Counted from the first letter of the stretch, positions 26,542 through 37,961 are shown. The stretch is DNA of 64,000 nt from Macrococcus lamae (GCF_004359545.1 NZ_SCWB01000009.1:1-64000), one strand, 5' to 3'. The notes: generated from the letters alone by a model not told the origin. Numbers and translations: made by a program.

Positions 26542-29500
26542 ATGGTTGTCCATCTGAATTTGCATAGCTGTTATGACTTGCTGCAATCAACTGTAAGAAT
26601 TAAAGAAGTAGTGGCTGCCGCTAAAGCAGATGGTCAACGCGCTCTTGCTATTACAGATACACATGTTTTGTATGGCATTCAGGCTTTTTACCGGGAATGT
26701 CTCAAGCATGACATTAAACCGATCACCGGTATGACTGTCCACTTAACAGACGGACATATGAATGTGGATGCAGTCATTCTTGCGATGAATCAGGAAGGTT
26801 ATGACAATCTGCTGAAGTTATCTTCTAAAATTCAGCTGAAGGGATTGGATATCGTTCCCTTGTCGCTGTTTGAACGATACCGAAAAGATACAATTGCCAT
26901 TTTCAAGCAGCTGCCAGCAGAGTTGAACCATCTGGTAGAAGATGCAGATGGTTATGCATGTCATCTATCAGCTGTTGCTGAAGAGAAGAAGGTCTATCTA
27001 TCTCCTATCCGTTATATGAAGCCGTCTGGACTTCAGGACCTCACTGTGCTGAAGGCCATTGACAATAACGACAAGCTGATGCTTGAAACGCTGGATCATC
27101 GTACAGGAGAGGAGTATTTCATGACTTCTTCACGGCTGGCAGAACTTGATGTTTCATCTCAATATATCGCCCGTACAGAAGAGATTGCTGACCGATGCTC
27201 TGTCAAAGTGAATCACTCTTTGAGTAGACTGCCGAAATTCAGGACGCCGAACAACGAAACAAGTGATGACTATTTATGGTCACTGATACAACAAGGAAAG
27301 CATAAAATTGCTCATTTTGATGAACGCTACGAACAGCGTATGCAGCACGAATACCGTATCATCACAGAGATGGGCTTCAGCGATTACTTTCTCATTGTCG
27401 GCGATTTGATTAACTATGCAAAGTCAAAAGGAATTCTTGTCGGACCTGGCCGTGGCTCGTCAGGTGGTTCACTTGTCAGCTATCTGTTGAATATCACGAT
27501 GATTGACCCGATAGAACATGGATTGTTCTTTGAACGATTCCTGAATCCTGAACGAGTGACCATGCCGGACATCGATATAGATTTTGAGGATACGAGACGT
27601 GAAGAAGTCATCCGCTACTGCACGAGTAAATACGGTGCATTCAACGTCAGCGGTATCGTCACGTTTGGTCATTTGCTTGCAAGAGCAGTCATGCGTGATG
27701 TCGGACGAATCCTGCAGTTCAGCGAAGATGACTTGAAATATGTCTCGCATCTGATGCCGAAGAAACAAATCACATTAACCGAAGCTTATCATATGGATGA
27801 CTTCAAGGCATTTGTCACTAAGGACGAACGGCATAAAAAATGGTATGCCATCGCCTGTCAGCTGGAAGGACTGCCGAAACATACGTCCACGCATGCAGCA
27901 GGTATTATCATTCATGACCAGTTATTGACTGACTATGTCCCGTTAATACAAGGAGACGACATTAATTTAACGCAGTGGACGATGACTGAGGTAGAACAGC
28001 TCGGCCTCCTTAAAATCGACTTTCTTGGTCTTCGTAACTTGACGATTATTCAGCGCGTACTACAGCAGGCAAAGATAAATCTTACAACGGATACAATCAA
28101 CTATGATGATGCTCATGTGTTCAGAGCATTGTCAGCAGCCGATACGAACGGTGTCTTCCAATTGGAATCAGCGGGTATGAGAAATGTGCTGAAACGACTG
28201 CAGCCGAAAAATTTTGAAGATATTGTCGCGGTACTCAGTCTCTACAGACCAGGCCCGATGGAGCAGATTCCTACTTATATTGAGAGAAGACACGGGCAGC
28301 CGGTGACTTATCTTCATCCTGATCTTGAACCTATACTCAATAAGACTTATGGTGTCATCATATACCAAGAGCAGATTATGCAGATTGCCAACCAGTTTGC
28401 GGGATTTTCACTTGGCGAAGCAGATAACTTGAGACGTGCTATGAGTAAGAAGAAGCGTGACGTTCTTGAAGCGGAGAAGCAACACTTTATAGAAGGCAGT
28501 CTGAAAAACGGTTATGATAGGAAGATGGCTGAACAGATCTATGAGTTGATACTGAAATTCGCCGATTACGGTTTTCCGAGAGCACATGCAGTCGCTTATG
28601 CCCAGATCGCCTATATGATGATGTATTTAAAAGTCCGTTATCCGTCTTACTTCTATGCATCCATTATGAGCAATGTCATCGGTAGTGAGGATAAGATGGC
28701 CGCTTTTATCAGTGAACTTAAGTCGAAGAATATTTCATTTACTTCTCCCTCTATCAATGAGTCCCATTGGTTTGTCAGAGCAGTTGATGATACTGTCATT
28801 TTATCGCTTGGGATGATTAAAGGGTTAGGTTACAGAACAGTGATGGATATTATAGATGAACGTCGTAATGGACGATTCATCGATCTCTACGATGTCGTAC
28901 ATCGTCTGCCTTCAAGAACAATGACTCGCCCGGTACTTGAGGCATTGATTCTTACGGGTGCATTCGATGAATTCAAGATGACCCGGGCGACACTTCTTGC
29001 GACACTTGATGAAGTTCTGAACGTCGGTGCTGACAATCAGCAGGAAGATCATTTCCTGGAAGACCTTGGACTCAATCTGAAGAAAAAATACCAGCATCAT
29101 GAAGAGATGAGTGAAGAGCAGAAAGCAGCAGCAGAATATAAGCATCTTGGATTTTTCCTGTCAGAACATCCGGTTGAAAAGCGATTCAACGAACATCTCT
29201 ATCTCCCGCTGTATCAAATTCAGCAGGCACAGCCGGGGCAGTATATATTAGCCGCTGTCAGTGAACTGCGGCGCATACGGACGAAAAAAGGGCAGCCTAT
29301 GGCGTTTGCGAAAGTGATGGACGGTATCAGTGAACTGGAACTGGTTATCTTTCCCGCTGTCTTTCAATCTGCTGAAAAATATCTTCTGAAAAACGAGCTC
29401 ATTGTCGTCAAAGGTAAGTTTGATCGAACATCTGATAAGTTGATTGCTGATTCGTTGCAATCGTTCGACGCGTTTAAAATCAATTATATGAATCAGCTGA

Positions 29501-29670
29501 AGGAAATCTATGTCCTGAAGAAGCCGAAAATACAGCTCGGACAAGGAACAATCAAGCTGTTCGAATATTCGATGAAGACGGGAAGAAGCGACCAGCTCGC
29601 TTTGATTGATAAAGTGACAGCAGAGCAATTGCTTGAAACTTATCCGCCTGAAATGATCCGAGTGATTTAA
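26542..29670 (+). CDS. dnaE: DNA polymerase III alpha subunit DnaE
   Basis: This 1042-residue replicative polymerase of the DnaE type, in Gram-positives working beside PolC, is thought to extend RNA primers on the lagging strand. The N-terminal PHP domain (about 1-200) contains ITDTHVLYG. The polymerase acidic residues are in PDIDIDFEDTRREEVIRY (about 342-359). LVGPGRGSSGGSLVSYLL and FPRAHAVAYAQIAYMMMYLK are also seen. The length is close to staphylococcal DnaE. It sits 12 bases behind nrnA. A hairpin follows that doubles as a FadR-like palindrome. Confidence 0.97.
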   Translation: MVVHLNLHSCYDLLQSTVRIKEVVAAAKADGQRALAITDTHVLYGIQAFYRECLKHDIKPITGMTVHLTDGHMNVDAVILAMNQEGYDNLLKLSSKIQLKGLDIVPLSLFERYRKDTIAIFKQLPAELNHLVEDADGYACHLSAVAEEKKVYLSPIRYMKPSGLQDLTVLKAIDNNDKLMLETLDHRTGEEYFMTSSRLAELDVSSQYIARTEEIADRCSVKVNHSLSRLPKFRTPNNETSDDYLWSLIQQGKHKIAHFDERYEQRMQHEYRIITEMGFSDYFLIVGDLINYAKSKGILVGPGRGSSGGSLVSYLLNITMIDPIEHGLFFERFLNPERVTMPDIDIDFEDTRREEVIRYCTSKYGAFNVSGIVTFGHLLARAVMRDVGRILQFSEDDLKYVSHLMPKKQITLTEAYHMDDFKAFVTKDERHKKWYAIACQLEGLPKHTSTHAAGIIIHDQLLTDYVPLIQGDDINLTQWTMTEVEQLGLLKIDFLGLRNLTIIQRVLQQAKINLTTDTINYDDAHVFRALSAADTNGVFQLESAGMRNVLKRLQPKNFEDIVAVLSLYRPGPMEQIPTYIERRHGQPVTYLHPDLEPILNKTYGVIIYQEQIMQIANQFAGFSLGEADNLRRAMSKKKRDVLEAEKQHFIEGSLKNGYDRKMAEQIYELILKFADYGFPRAHAVAYAQIAYMMMYLKVRYPSYFYASIMSNVIGSEDKMAAFISELKSKNISFTSPSINESHWFVRAVDDTVILSLGMIKGLGYRTVMDIIDERRNGRFIDLYDVVHRLPSRTMTRPVLEALILTGAFDEFKMTRATLLATLDEVLNVGADNQQEDHFLEDLGLNLKKKYQHHEEMSEEQKAAAEYKHLGFFLSEHPVEKRFNEHLYLPLYQIQQAQPGQYILAAVSELRRIRTKKGQPMAFAKVMDGISELELVIFPAVFQSAEKYLLKNELIVVKGKFDRTSDKLIADSLQSFDAFKINYMNQLKEIYVLKKPKIQLGQGTIKLFEYSMKTGRSDQLALIDKVTAEQLLETYPPEMIRVI

Positions 29671-29704
29671 TCTTTTAACTCCTAAAGCTTTATGATATAG
29701 TAGT

Positions 29705-29736
29705 CCGTAGTGGTCAGACCACTGCGGCTGTTTTTT
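29705..29736 (+). terminator. dnaE terminator and FadR-type palindrome
   Basis: The stem CCGTAGTGG / CCACTGCGG is followed by CTGTTTTTT. Its centre, AGTGGTC-A-GACCACT (29709-29723), matches the TGGTCAGACCA-type site bound by FadR-subfamily GntR regulators. It lies 60-75 bases before the malic enzyme gene and a FadR-like gene follows that. Both roles are possible. Confidence 0.7.
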
Positions 29737-29783
29737 GTTGTATTACTAAATTTTTAAGGGTCAAAGTCGAGAGGATGAAAAAA

Positions 29784-31013
29784 TTGTCACTGAAAGATGA
29801 TGCGTTACACTTACATAGAGTTAAGCAGGGAAAGCTTGAAATCAATTCCAAAGTTACAGTAAGAAACGGAGCAGATTTATCTCTTGCTTATTCTCCAGGC
29901 GTTGCAGAACCATGCAAAGCTATTTTTGAGGATGAAAGAAAAGTGTTTGATTATACGATGAAAGGTAACACAGTAGCCGTGGTTACTGACGGAACAGCAG
30001 TGCTTGGACTTGGAAATATCGGTGCTGAAGCAAGTCTCCCGGTCATGGAAGGTAAAGCAGTGCTGTTTAAAGGTTTTGCGGGAGTCGATGCATTTCCGAT
30101 CGCTTTAAAAACGACAGATGTAAATACGATTGTAGAAACAGTGAAGCTCCTTGAACCTAATTTTGGTGGTGTCAATCTTGAAGATATTTCAGCGCCCCGC
30201 TGTTTCGAAATTGAAACGCGCCTGAAGAAAGAGACCAATATCCCGGTTTTCCATGATGACCAGCACGGGACAGCGATTGTGACTGTTGCTGGGCTGATGA
30301 ATGCGCTGAAACTGACTGGACGTGCACTTGCTGATATCAAAGTCGTATTGAACGGGGCGGGAGCAGCAGGTATTGCCATCGTTAAATTGCTCTATAGTTA
30401 TGGTGTCAGAAATATGGTAATGTGTGACTCTAAAGGAGCTATATTTGAAGGACGTACTTATGGTATGAATCCGACGAAAGACGACGTAGCGAAGTGGACC
30501 AACAAGGTTAAAATCGAAGGCTCTCTTAAGGATATCATTGCTTCGGCAGATGTTTTTATCGGTGTCTCTGTAGAAGGGGCATTAACTGAAGAAATGGTTA
30601 AGACGATGAATGCAGATCCAATTATCTTTGCGATGGCGAATCCAAATCCGGAAATCATGCCTGACAAAGCAATAGCGGCTGGTGCTAAAATTGTAGGAAC
30701 TGGACGCTCAGATTTCCCAAACCAGGTGAATAACGTTCTGGCATTCCCAGGTATATTCCGCGGAGCTCTTGACGTGCGCGCGACACATATTAATGAAGAG
30801 ATGAAACGGGCTGCTGTCGAAGCGATAGCAAGTCTTATCAGTGAAGAGGAGCTGAGAGCTGACTACGTCATCCCTGGACCATTTGATAAGCGGGTCGCTC
30901 CGAGTGTTGCAAAAGCAGTGGCGATTGCAGCAATGGAGTCCGGCGTCAGCCGAATTAAAGTCAATCCTGATGACATCGAGAAAAAGACATACAAATTGTC
31001 AGATTTAGAATAA
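29784..31013 (+). CDS. mae: NAD(P)-dependent malic enzyme
   Basis: This enzyme decarboxylates malate to pyruvate with reduction of NAD or NADP. The N-terminal malic domain includes LSLAYSPGVAEPCK and the metal-site segment FHDDQHGTAIV. The Rossmann domain has NGAGAAGIAIVKL. The first ATG (29775) directly abuts GAGAGG, leaving no spacing. The TTG at 29784 is 9 bases away and gives a product starting MSLKDDAL, close to the staphylococcal protein start, so 409 residues is favoured. It is followed after 13 bases by a FadR-type regulator and accDA, probably one operon feeding acetyl-CoA and NADPH into lipid synthesis. Confidence 0.9.
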   Translation: MSLKDDALHLHRVKQGKLEINSKVTVRNGADLSLAYSPGVAEPCKAIFEDERKVFDYTMKGNTVAVVTDGTAVLGLGNIGAEASLPVMEGKAVLFKGFAGVDAFPIALKTTDVNTIVETVKLLEPNFGGVNLEDISAPRCFEIETRLKKETNIPVFHDDQHGTAIVTVAGLMNALKLTGRALADIKVVLNGAGAAGIAIVKLLYSYGVRNMVMCDSKGAIFEGRTYGMNPTKDDVAKWTNKVKIEGSLKDIIASADVFIGVSVEGALTEEMVKTMNADPIIFAMANPNPEIMPDKAIAAGAKIVGTGRSDFPNQVNNVLAFPGIFRGALDVRATHINEEMKRAAVEAIASLISEEELRADYVIPGPFDKRVAPSVAKAVAIAAMESGVSRIKVNPDDIEKKTYKLSDLE

Positions 31014-31026
31014 GAGGTGACAGGTT

Positions 31027-31449
31027 TTGACTGAAAAGCAGCAGAAAGGATTTGTCTCTGTTGTTCATGAGCTTCAGGAAATTATCATCGATAATCACCT
31101 GTCACCAGGAGATAAACTGCCTTCTGAACGCTATTTGAGCGACAAGCTCAACATTAGCCGTTCGAGTGTCAGGGAAGCCCTTCGTGCAATGGAGCTGATC
31201 GGTATTATTTCAACGAAGCGGGGAGAAGGAACGTTTCTCTCTAATATGGACGACCACCAGCTGTTTGAACTCATCGGCAGCTACTTAATCTCATCTGACA
31301 AGCAGATCGATGAAATATCAGAATTCAAGCAAGTGATAGAGCATCATTTGACAAAGACAGGCTCGGATAACTTTATTATGACCCGGGTCGGCAATTTGCT
31401 GAGGCATTATGAACACGCCTTTAACGAGCAGGAGGATACAGATGTTTAA
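31027..31449 (+). CDS. Short FadR-type GntR regulator
   Basis: A winged helix at about residues 10-75 carries the GntR signature [21 protein letters not shown] plus [12 protein letters not shown], then KRGEGTFLS. FadR-subfamily proteins usually run to 220-250 residues with an FCD ligand domain. Here only about 65 residues follow the DNA-binding part, so the effector domain is missing or heavily reduced. The start is TTG with AGAGGTGA 6 bases upstream. The gene sits between mae and accD and overlaps the accD start by 8 bases. Likely a local regulator of this operon, with the upstream palindrome as a candidate operator. Confidence 0.8.
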   Translation: MTEKQQKGFVSVVHELQEIIIDNHLSPGDKLPSERYLSDKLNISRSSVREALRAMELIGIISTKRGEGTFLSNMDDHQLFELIGSYLISSDKQIDEISEFKQVIEHHLTKTGSDNFIMTRVGNLLRHYEHAFNEQEDTDV

Positions 31450-32317
31450 AGATATTTTCAAGCGTTCCAATAATAAAAAGAAAAAATACGTCGTTGTTCA
31501 GAATATGAAAGATACTGATGTTCCGGAAGGCATCATGACGAAGTGTCAGAAGTGCAAAAAAATTATGTATACTAAAGAACTAAAGAAGAACTTGAACGTT
31601 TGCACGAACTGTGATCATCACCTTGCGTTAACGGCTTATGACCGCATTCATATCATTGTTGACAAAAACAGCTTCAATGAATTTGATGCGGAGATGACAT
31701 CTGCCAATCCTCTTGATTTTCCGGACTACCTGGAAAAACTTGAAAAAGATAAGAAGAAGACAGATCTTAATGAAGCCATTGTTACAGGTACTGGACTGAT
31801 TGATGGGATGCCTTTTGGAATCTGCGTGATGGATTCCAGATTCCGTATGGGTTCGATGGGTTCTGTTGTTGGAGAGAAAATATGTCGTGTCATCGATTAC
31901 TGTACTGAGCACAAACTCCCATTCGTTATCTTTACTGCCAGTGGGGGTGCACGTATGCAGGAAGGCATTCTGTCGCTCATGCAGATGGCGAAGACAAGTG
32001 TTGCTATTAACCGTCATAGTGACGCGGGACTGCTTTATATTTCCTATATGACTCATCCGACTACTGGAGGAGTGAGCGCAAGTTTTGCCTCTGTAGGTGA
32101 CATTAACTTAGCAGAACCAGAGAGCTTAATCGGTTTTGCCGGCAGACGGATTATTGAGCAGACGATCGGAGAGAAACTCCCCGATGACTTTCAGACTGCT
32201 GAATTTCTGCTTGAACATGGTCAGTTAGATAAAGTCGTGCACCGCAGAGATATGCGGGATATTTTAAAACAGCTCATCATGATGCACGGAGGTAAACCAA
32301 ATGGCACTTCAATTTGA
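31442..32317 (+). CDS. accD: Acetyl-CoA carboxylase carboxyltransferase subunit beta
   Basis: This is the beta subunit of the carboxyltransferase that makes malonyl-CoA from acetyl-CoA and carboxybiotin. The N-terminal four-cysteine zinc ribbon is visible (Cys35, 38, 54, 57), followed by the crotonase-like domain with GGARMQEG and the SFASVGD segment. The start at 31442 has AGGAGG at good spacing and overlaps the regulator gene by 8 bases. Its 3' end overlaps the accA start by 17 bases, so expression of the two subunits is probably coupled. Confidence 0.97.
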   Translation: MFKDIFKRSNNKKKKYVVVQNMKDTDVPEGIMTKCQKCKKIMYTKELKKNLNVCTNCDHHLALTAYDRIHIIVDKNSFNEFDAEMTSANPLDFPDYLEKLEKDKKKTDLNEAIVTGTGLIDGMPFGICVMDSRFRMGSMGSVVGEKICRVIDYCTEHKLPFVIFTASGGARMQEGILSLMQMAKTSVAINRHSDAGLLYISYMTHPTTGGVSASFASVGDINLAEPESLIGFAGRRIIEQTIGEKLPDDFQTAEFLLEHGQLDKVVHRRDMRDILKQLIMMHGGKPNGTSI

Positions 32318-33251
32318 GAAACCACTCGTAAAACTCGATAACAAGATTAAAGACCTCGAAAAATATATGGCTGAAAAACAAGTGGACCTGACAGGAGAAA
32401 TCAATGAACTGCAGCAGGAACGCCATGCAAAGTTTATGGAGATTTACTCCAATTTGACACCGTGGCAGCGTGTGCAGATCGCACGACTCGGTGAGCGGCC
32501 GACATCACTCGATTATATAATGGAAATCTTCGATGACTTCATTGAATTTCATGGCGATAGATCATTCCGGGACGATCCGGCATTAATCGGAGGCATTGGT
32601 TCATACAAAGGACTGCCTGTCACTATAATCGGTCACCAGCGAGGAAAAGATACGAAGGACAATATTTACCGCAATTTCGGTATGGCACATCCCGAAGGTT
32701 ATCGTAAAGCGCTTCGTCTGATGAAACAGGCAGAGAAGTTCAACCGTCCAGTCATCTGCTTTATAGATACTAAAGGCGCATATCCCGGAAAAGCTGCGGA
32801 AGAACGCGGCCAAAGCGAATCCATCGCTAGGAATTTAGTCGAAATGGCAGGATTAAAAGTGCCTGTCATCTCCATCGTCATTGGAGAAGGTGGAAGCGGA
32901 GGAGCACTTGGCCTAGGCGTCTGCAATCATCTGCTTATGCTGGAGAATTCAACTTATTCGGTCATCTCCCCTGAAGGCGCGGCGGCACTTCTCTGGAAAG
33001 ATAGCGGGCAGGCACAGCGCGCAGCAGAATCTATGAAAATTACCGGTCCGGATTTACTGGAACTCGGAATAGTCGATTATTTAATTGAAGAAGTACTCGG
33101 CGGTGCTCATCAGGATGTTGTGAAACAAAGTCAGCTGATCGAAAGACAGCTGGAAGCTTCTTTAAATGAACTGCTCGAATTCAATGACATGCAGCTGGTG
33201 GAGCAACGCTATAATAAATATCGAACTATCGGACAATTTGAAGAATTATAA
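32301..33251 (+). CDS. accA: Acetyl-CoA carboxylase carboxyltransferase subunit alpha
   Basis: The alpha subunit pairs with AccD in the heterotetramer. The coiled-coil N-terminus (about 1-60) is followed by [18 protein letters not shown], the oxyanion region and [21 protein letters not shown]. At 316 residues it has the usual length. GGAGG lies upstream within accD. It ends before a terminator, so mae, regulator, accD and accA may form a four-gene unit. Confidence 0.97.
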   Translation: MALQFEKPLVKLDNKIKDLEKYMAEKQVDLTGEINELQQERHAKFMEIYSNLTPWQRVQIARLGERPTSLDYIMEIFDDFIEFHGDRSFRDDPALIGGIGSYKGLPVTIIGHQRGKDTKDNIYRNFGMAHPEGYRKALRLMKQAEKFNRPVICFIDTKGAYPGKAAEERGQSESIARNLVEMAGLKVPVISIVIGEGGSGGALGLGVCNHLLMLENSTYSVISPEGAAALLWKDSGQAQRAAESMKITGPDLLELGIVDYLIEEVLGGAHQDVVKQSQLIERQLEASLNELLEFNDMQLVEQRYNKYRTIGQFEEL

Positions 33252-33262
33252 TCTATATTTCA

Positions 33263-33309
33263 ACTTATCCAGTTTTCTCTGACAGACAGGGGAACGGATA
33301 AGTTTTTTA
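33263..33309 (+). terminator. Terminator after accA
   Basis: The stem AACTTATCC / GGATAAGTT closes a loop that contains a second weaker helix, and is followed by TTTTTTAA. Confidence 0.75.
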
Positions 33310-33331
33310 ATTTGAATACATAATTCATTTT

Positions 33332-33345
33332 ATAAAACGTTTACA
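33332..33345 (+). promoter_or_regulatory. Possible cre-like site upstream of pfkA
   Basis: ATAAAACGTTTACA matches 12 of 14 positions of the cre consensus TGWAANCGNTNWCA, failing at the first two. It lies about 90 bases before pfkA. CcpA control is possible but unproven. Confidence 0.4.
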
Positions 33346-33401
33346 TCGTATGTATAGACTTCTTTTAATGGTATCGCCCTGTTTTTTATGGTAATTTATA
33401 A

Positions 33402-34394
<993 letters not shown>

Positions 34395-34442
34395 TTTCAG
34401 TGTTAATGAATAAACAATACAAATAACGGAGGCTCATGATAC

Positions 34443-36200
34443 ATGAGAAAAACTAAAATCGTATGTACGATAGGACCAGCTTCAGAAGCACCGGAAATGC
34501 TGGAGCAATTAATTGAAGCGGGGATGAACGTTGCACGTTTGAACTTCTCTCACGGCAGTCACGAAGAACATGCCGGAAGAATTCAGAATATCAGAAAGGC
34601 GGCTGACAAGTTAAATAAAACAGTTGCCATCTTACTCGATACAAAAGGCCCGGAAATTCGTACCCACAATATGGAGAATGATAAGATTGAACTGACTAAA
34701 GGTTCTACAGTGGCAGTCAATATGTCAGAAGTGACCGGCACACCCGAAGAGTTCTCAGTGACTTATGCAGAGCTGATTAACGATGTCCATGTCGGTTCAA
34801 CCATTCTTCTGGATGACGGACTGATTGAACTTAAAGTAAAGGAAATCAAACAGGACGAAGGAAAAATCATCTGTGATGTGATCAACGCAGGAGAGCTGAA
34901 AAATAAAAAAGGAGTCAATGTTCCAGGTGTTAAAGTGAATCTCCCTGGCATCACTGAGAAAGATGCAGAAGATATTAAATTCGGTATTGAACAGAAAGTC
35001 GATTTTATCGCTGCATCATTTGTCAGACGTGCCTCAGACGTACTTGAAATCAGAAAAATACTAGAAGAACGTCAATGTGACTTCATTCATATCATTCCGA
35101 AAATAGAAAACGAAGAAGGAATCGAAAACATCGACCAGATTCTTGAAGTATCAGATGGTCTGATGGTTGCTCGTGGCGACATGGGTGTTGAAATTCCTGC
35201 TGAAAAAGTACCGTTAGTACAAAAAGATCTGATCAGAAAATGTAATGCATTAGGGAAACCGGTCATTACTGCGACACAGATGCTTGATTCTATGCAGCGC
35301 AACCCGCGTTGTACAAGAGCTGAAGCGAGTGACGTTGCCAATGCTATATACGACGGTTCAGATGCAGTTATGCTATCCGGAGAAACAGCAGCCGGGCTTT
35401 ATCCGCTGGAATCTGTTAAGACGATGCACAATATTGCATACGCTGCAGAAGAAGCACAGGATTATAAGAAATTATTAAGCGACCGCACTAAAATGACTGA
35501 AACAACGATGGTGAATGCTATTGGTGTGTCTGTCGCACACACTGCATTGAACTTAAATGTACAGACGATTGTTGCAGCTACTGAAAGTGGTCATACCGCA
35601 ACAATTATTTCGAAATACCGTCCACATGCACATATCGTTGCAGTGACGCCGTACGAAGAAACAGCGAGACATATGGCTCTCGTATGGGGAGTGCTGCCGC
35701 TCGTAAAAGAAGGTAGAAAAACAACTGATCAGCTGCTGAATGGTGCAGCAGAAGCAGCGATTGAAACCGGTACAGTTGAAAATGGAGATTTAATCATTAT
35801 TACTGCTGGTGTACCGACAGGTGAGGCAGGAACAACCAACTTAATGCAGATTCAGTTAGTTGGAGACGAACTTGCTGGAGGACAGGGAATTGGACGTAAC
35901 TCTGCAGTCGGTCATGTCGTTGCAGTCAAAGAAGCAGGGGAACTGGCAGGGAAAGATTTATCCAATGCTGTCATCGTCACACAATCCACTGATGCTGAAA
36001 TGGTTCCCTATATCGAACAGGCGCTGGCAATTGTCACTGAAGAAGGCGGTCTGACAAGTCATGCAGCTGTAGTCGGTCTGACACTCGGCAAACCGACAAT
36101 TGTAGGCGTGGAAGATGTCTATAGTAAGCTTGAAAATGACACGTTAGTCACAGTAGATGCGGCACATAGTAAAGTGTATGCTGGTCATGCTAAAGTATAA
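34443..36200 (+). CDS. pyk: Pyruvate kinase with C-terminal phosphohistidine-type domain
   Basis: This enzyme converts PEP and ADP to pyruvate and ATP. The core (about 1-470) has RLNFSHGS, the metal-binding segment [14 protein letters not shown] and the signature [13 protein letters not shown]. Residues about 475-585 form the extra PEP-utiliser-like domain found in Bacillus and staphylococci, with the [18 protein letters not shown] motif that includes the conserved His. The 585-residue length fits. GGAGG lies 10 bases before the ATG. It ends in a strong terminator. Confidence 0.98.
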   Translation: MRKTKIVCTIGPASEAPEMLEQLIEAGMNVARLNFSHGSHEEHAGRIQNIRKAADKLNKTVAILLDTKGPEIRTHNMENDKIELTKGSTVAVNMSEVTGTPEEFSVTYAELINDVHVGSTILLDDGLIELKVKEIKQDEGKIICDVINAGELKNKKGVNVPGVKVNLPGITEKDAEDIKFGIEQKVDFIAASFVRRASDVLEIRKILEERQCDFIHIIPKIENEEGIENIDQILEVSDGLMVARGDMGVEIPAEKVPLVQKDLIRKCNALGKPVITATQMLDSMQRNPRCTRAEASDVANAIYDGSDAVMLSGETAAGLYPLESVKTMHNIAYAAEEAQDYKKLLSDRTKMTETTMVNAIGVSVAHTALNLNVQTIVAATESGHTATIISKYRPHAHIVAVTPYEETARHMALVWGVLPLVKEGRKTTDQLLNGAAEAAIETGTVENGDLIIITAGVPTGEAGTTNLMQIQLVGDELAGGQGIGRNSAVGHVVAVKEAGELAGKDLSNAVIVTQSTDAEMVPYIEQALAIVTEEGGLTSHAAVVGLTLGKPTIVGVEDVYSKLENDTLVTVDAAHSKVYAGHAKV

Positions 36201-36242
36201 TTTGTAGCAAGCTTAAAATAAGTCATTTATTGAAAAACACAT

Positions 36243-36283
36243 AAAAGCACAGCTCTGATGAATTTCAGAGCTGTGCTTTTTTT
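36243..36283. terminator. Terminator between pyk and cycA
   Basis: A near-perfect 15-16 bp stem (arm AAAGCACAGCTCTGA) is followed by seven T residues, between convergent genes. Confidence 0.93.
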
Positions 36284-36298
36284 ATATGTAACATAACT

Positions 36299-37681
36299 TT
36301 AATGGCTTGAGCGTGTCTGTACTTTATACATGACGAACAGAATAACAAACCATAATGGGGTCCAGTATAAAGCGACTCTTGTGTCAGGAGCCAGGAATAA
36401 TAAGGCGAATACAAAGATGAAAAATAGCAGGATAATCATTGCTGATATCATTCCGCCAGGCATTTTAAAAGCTGAGGAGGCGTGTTTTTCAGGATGGCGT
36501 TTCAAGTACATCATATATGAGATGATGATCAATGACCAGACAACCAGGAAGAACACTGTAGATATTGTTGTCACAAGCGTGAATACTTGAGCTGCATTCG
36601 GGATTAAATAGTTGAGCAGCACTGAAATTAACAGCAGCGAACTTGAAAAGATGACAGCATTAGCAGGAACGCCTTGCTTATTTGTCTTCTGAAAAAATCC
36701 TTCACCTTTAGCATAGTTCTTGCTTAATCCGAACAACATACGGCTGTTTGAGAATATACCACTGTTACATGATGACGATGCTGATGTAATGACTACAAAA
36801 TTGATCAGACTTGCCGCAAAGACAACACCGATTAGCTTGAATAATTCAACAAAAGGACTGAGTTCTGGATCAATGCTGTTCCAAGGGGTAATGCACATGA
36901 TTACCGCTAATGCACCGACATAGAACAAGAGAATACGAATCGGCACATTATTGACAGCACGCGGAATTGTCTTATGCGGGTCCTGCGTTTCTCCTGCTGT
37001 CACGCCAATCAGCTCAATACCGACAAAGCTGAATACTGCCATCTGGAAGCTGAGCAGAAAGCCGTTTATACCATTCGGGAAGAAACCGCCGTGTGACCAT
37101 ATATTGGATACAGATGCATGACCGAACGGTGTCTTGAATCTCATGACGATGAGTAAAATGCCGACGACAATTAAAGCAATGATGGTAACAACTTTGATGA
37201 TAGCGAACCAGAACTCTAGCTCACCGAACATTTTCGCTGTCAGTAAGTTTAGTACTGTCAGCAGCACGATAGTAATTAAAGCAGAAATCCATGTCGGAAA
37301 ATCCGGCCACCAGAAATTGATATACTGAGCGACTGCTGTCACTTCAGCCATGCCGGTCACTATCCAGCAGAACCAGTAAGTCCAGCCAGTGACATAACCT
37401 GCAAAATCACCGAGATAGTCCTTTGCGATATCTGTAAATGAGTGGTAGCTGGTATTTGACAAGAGCATTTCACCTAGCCCTCGCATAAACAGAAATAAAA
37501 ACAGACCGATAATTGCGTAAGTCAATAATATAGAAGGACCCGCAAGATGAATCGTCTTGCCGGCTCCAAGAAATAATCCTGTCCCAATTGCTCCGCCAAT
37601 TGCAATCAGCTGAATGTGACGGTTTGATAACGTTCGCTGTAGATCATTTGTCTCGTGTTCAGTTACTTGATTCTCTTTCAT
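36299..37681 (-). CDS. cycA: Amino acid permease, D-serine/D-alanine/glycine type
   Basis: This 460-residue APC-superfamily transporter has 12 predicted helices. The first-helix motif IAIGGAIGTGLFLGAGKTI and FVGIELIGVTAGETQDP are typical of the amino acid transporter family. The overall sequence resembles CycA/DagA proton symporters for glycine, D-alanine and D-serine, but other small neutral amino acids are possible. GAGG is found upstream of the ATG. It lies convergent to pyk and divergent from citZ. Confidence 0.87.
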   Translation of the reverse strand: MKENQVTEHETNDLQRTLSNRHIQLIAIGGAIGTGLFLGAGKTIHLAGPSILLTYAIIGLFLFLFMRGLGEMLLSNTSYHSFTDIAKDYLGDFAGYVTGWTYWFCWIVTGMAEVTAVAQYINFWWPDFPTWISALITIVLLTVLNLLTAKMFGELEFWFAIIKVVTIIALIVVGILLIVMRFKTPFGHASVSNIWSHGGFFPNGINGFLLSFQMAVFSFVGIELIGVTAGETQDPHKTIPRAVNNVPIRILLFYVGALAVIMCITPWNSIDPELSPFVELFKLIGVVFAASLINFVVITSASSSCNSGIFSNSRMLFGLSKNYAKGEGFFQKTNKQGVPANAVIFSSSLLLISVLLNYLIPNAAQVFTLVTTISTVFFLVVWSLIIISYMMYLKRHPEKHASSAFKMPGGMISAMIILLFFIFVFALLFLAPDTRVALYWTPLWFVILFVMYKVQTRSSH

Positions 37682-37867
37682 ATTAAACCTCTTTTCGTAA
37701 GTCAGCTAAACTCATTATGATATTAACTTTACAAAAATTCAAATAATTTATTAAAATGAAGTTGGATTCATGGTTATACAATTGTGATGAAAAGTATTTA
37801 TTATTTTTAAATATTCCATAAGTAAAAGTTATCATGTATCATAAAGAATATTAAAGGATTGAATTCA

Positions 37868-37896
37868 TTCACAAAGAGGCTGAAATTAGCTATAAT
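37868..37896 (+). promoter_or_regulatory. citZ promoter
   Basis: TTCACA (37868-37873) and TATAAT (37891-37896) are separated by 17 bases, giving a start near 37903. Confidence 0.7.
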
Positions 37897-37903
37897 GAAA
37901 CTG

Positions 37904-37917
37904 TGAAAGCCGTTACA
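37904..37917 (+). promoter_or_regulatory. cre-like site at the citZ transcription start
   Basis: TGAAAGCCGTTACA agrees with the cre consensus at 13 of 14 positions. It lies right at and after the predicted start site, where CcpA binding would block transcription. citZ is a known CcpA target in related Firmicutes. Confidence 0.6.
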
Positions 37918-37961
37918 GTTTGGCATTTCTATATTAAAATAATGTAAAGTGGGGTTAAGAT

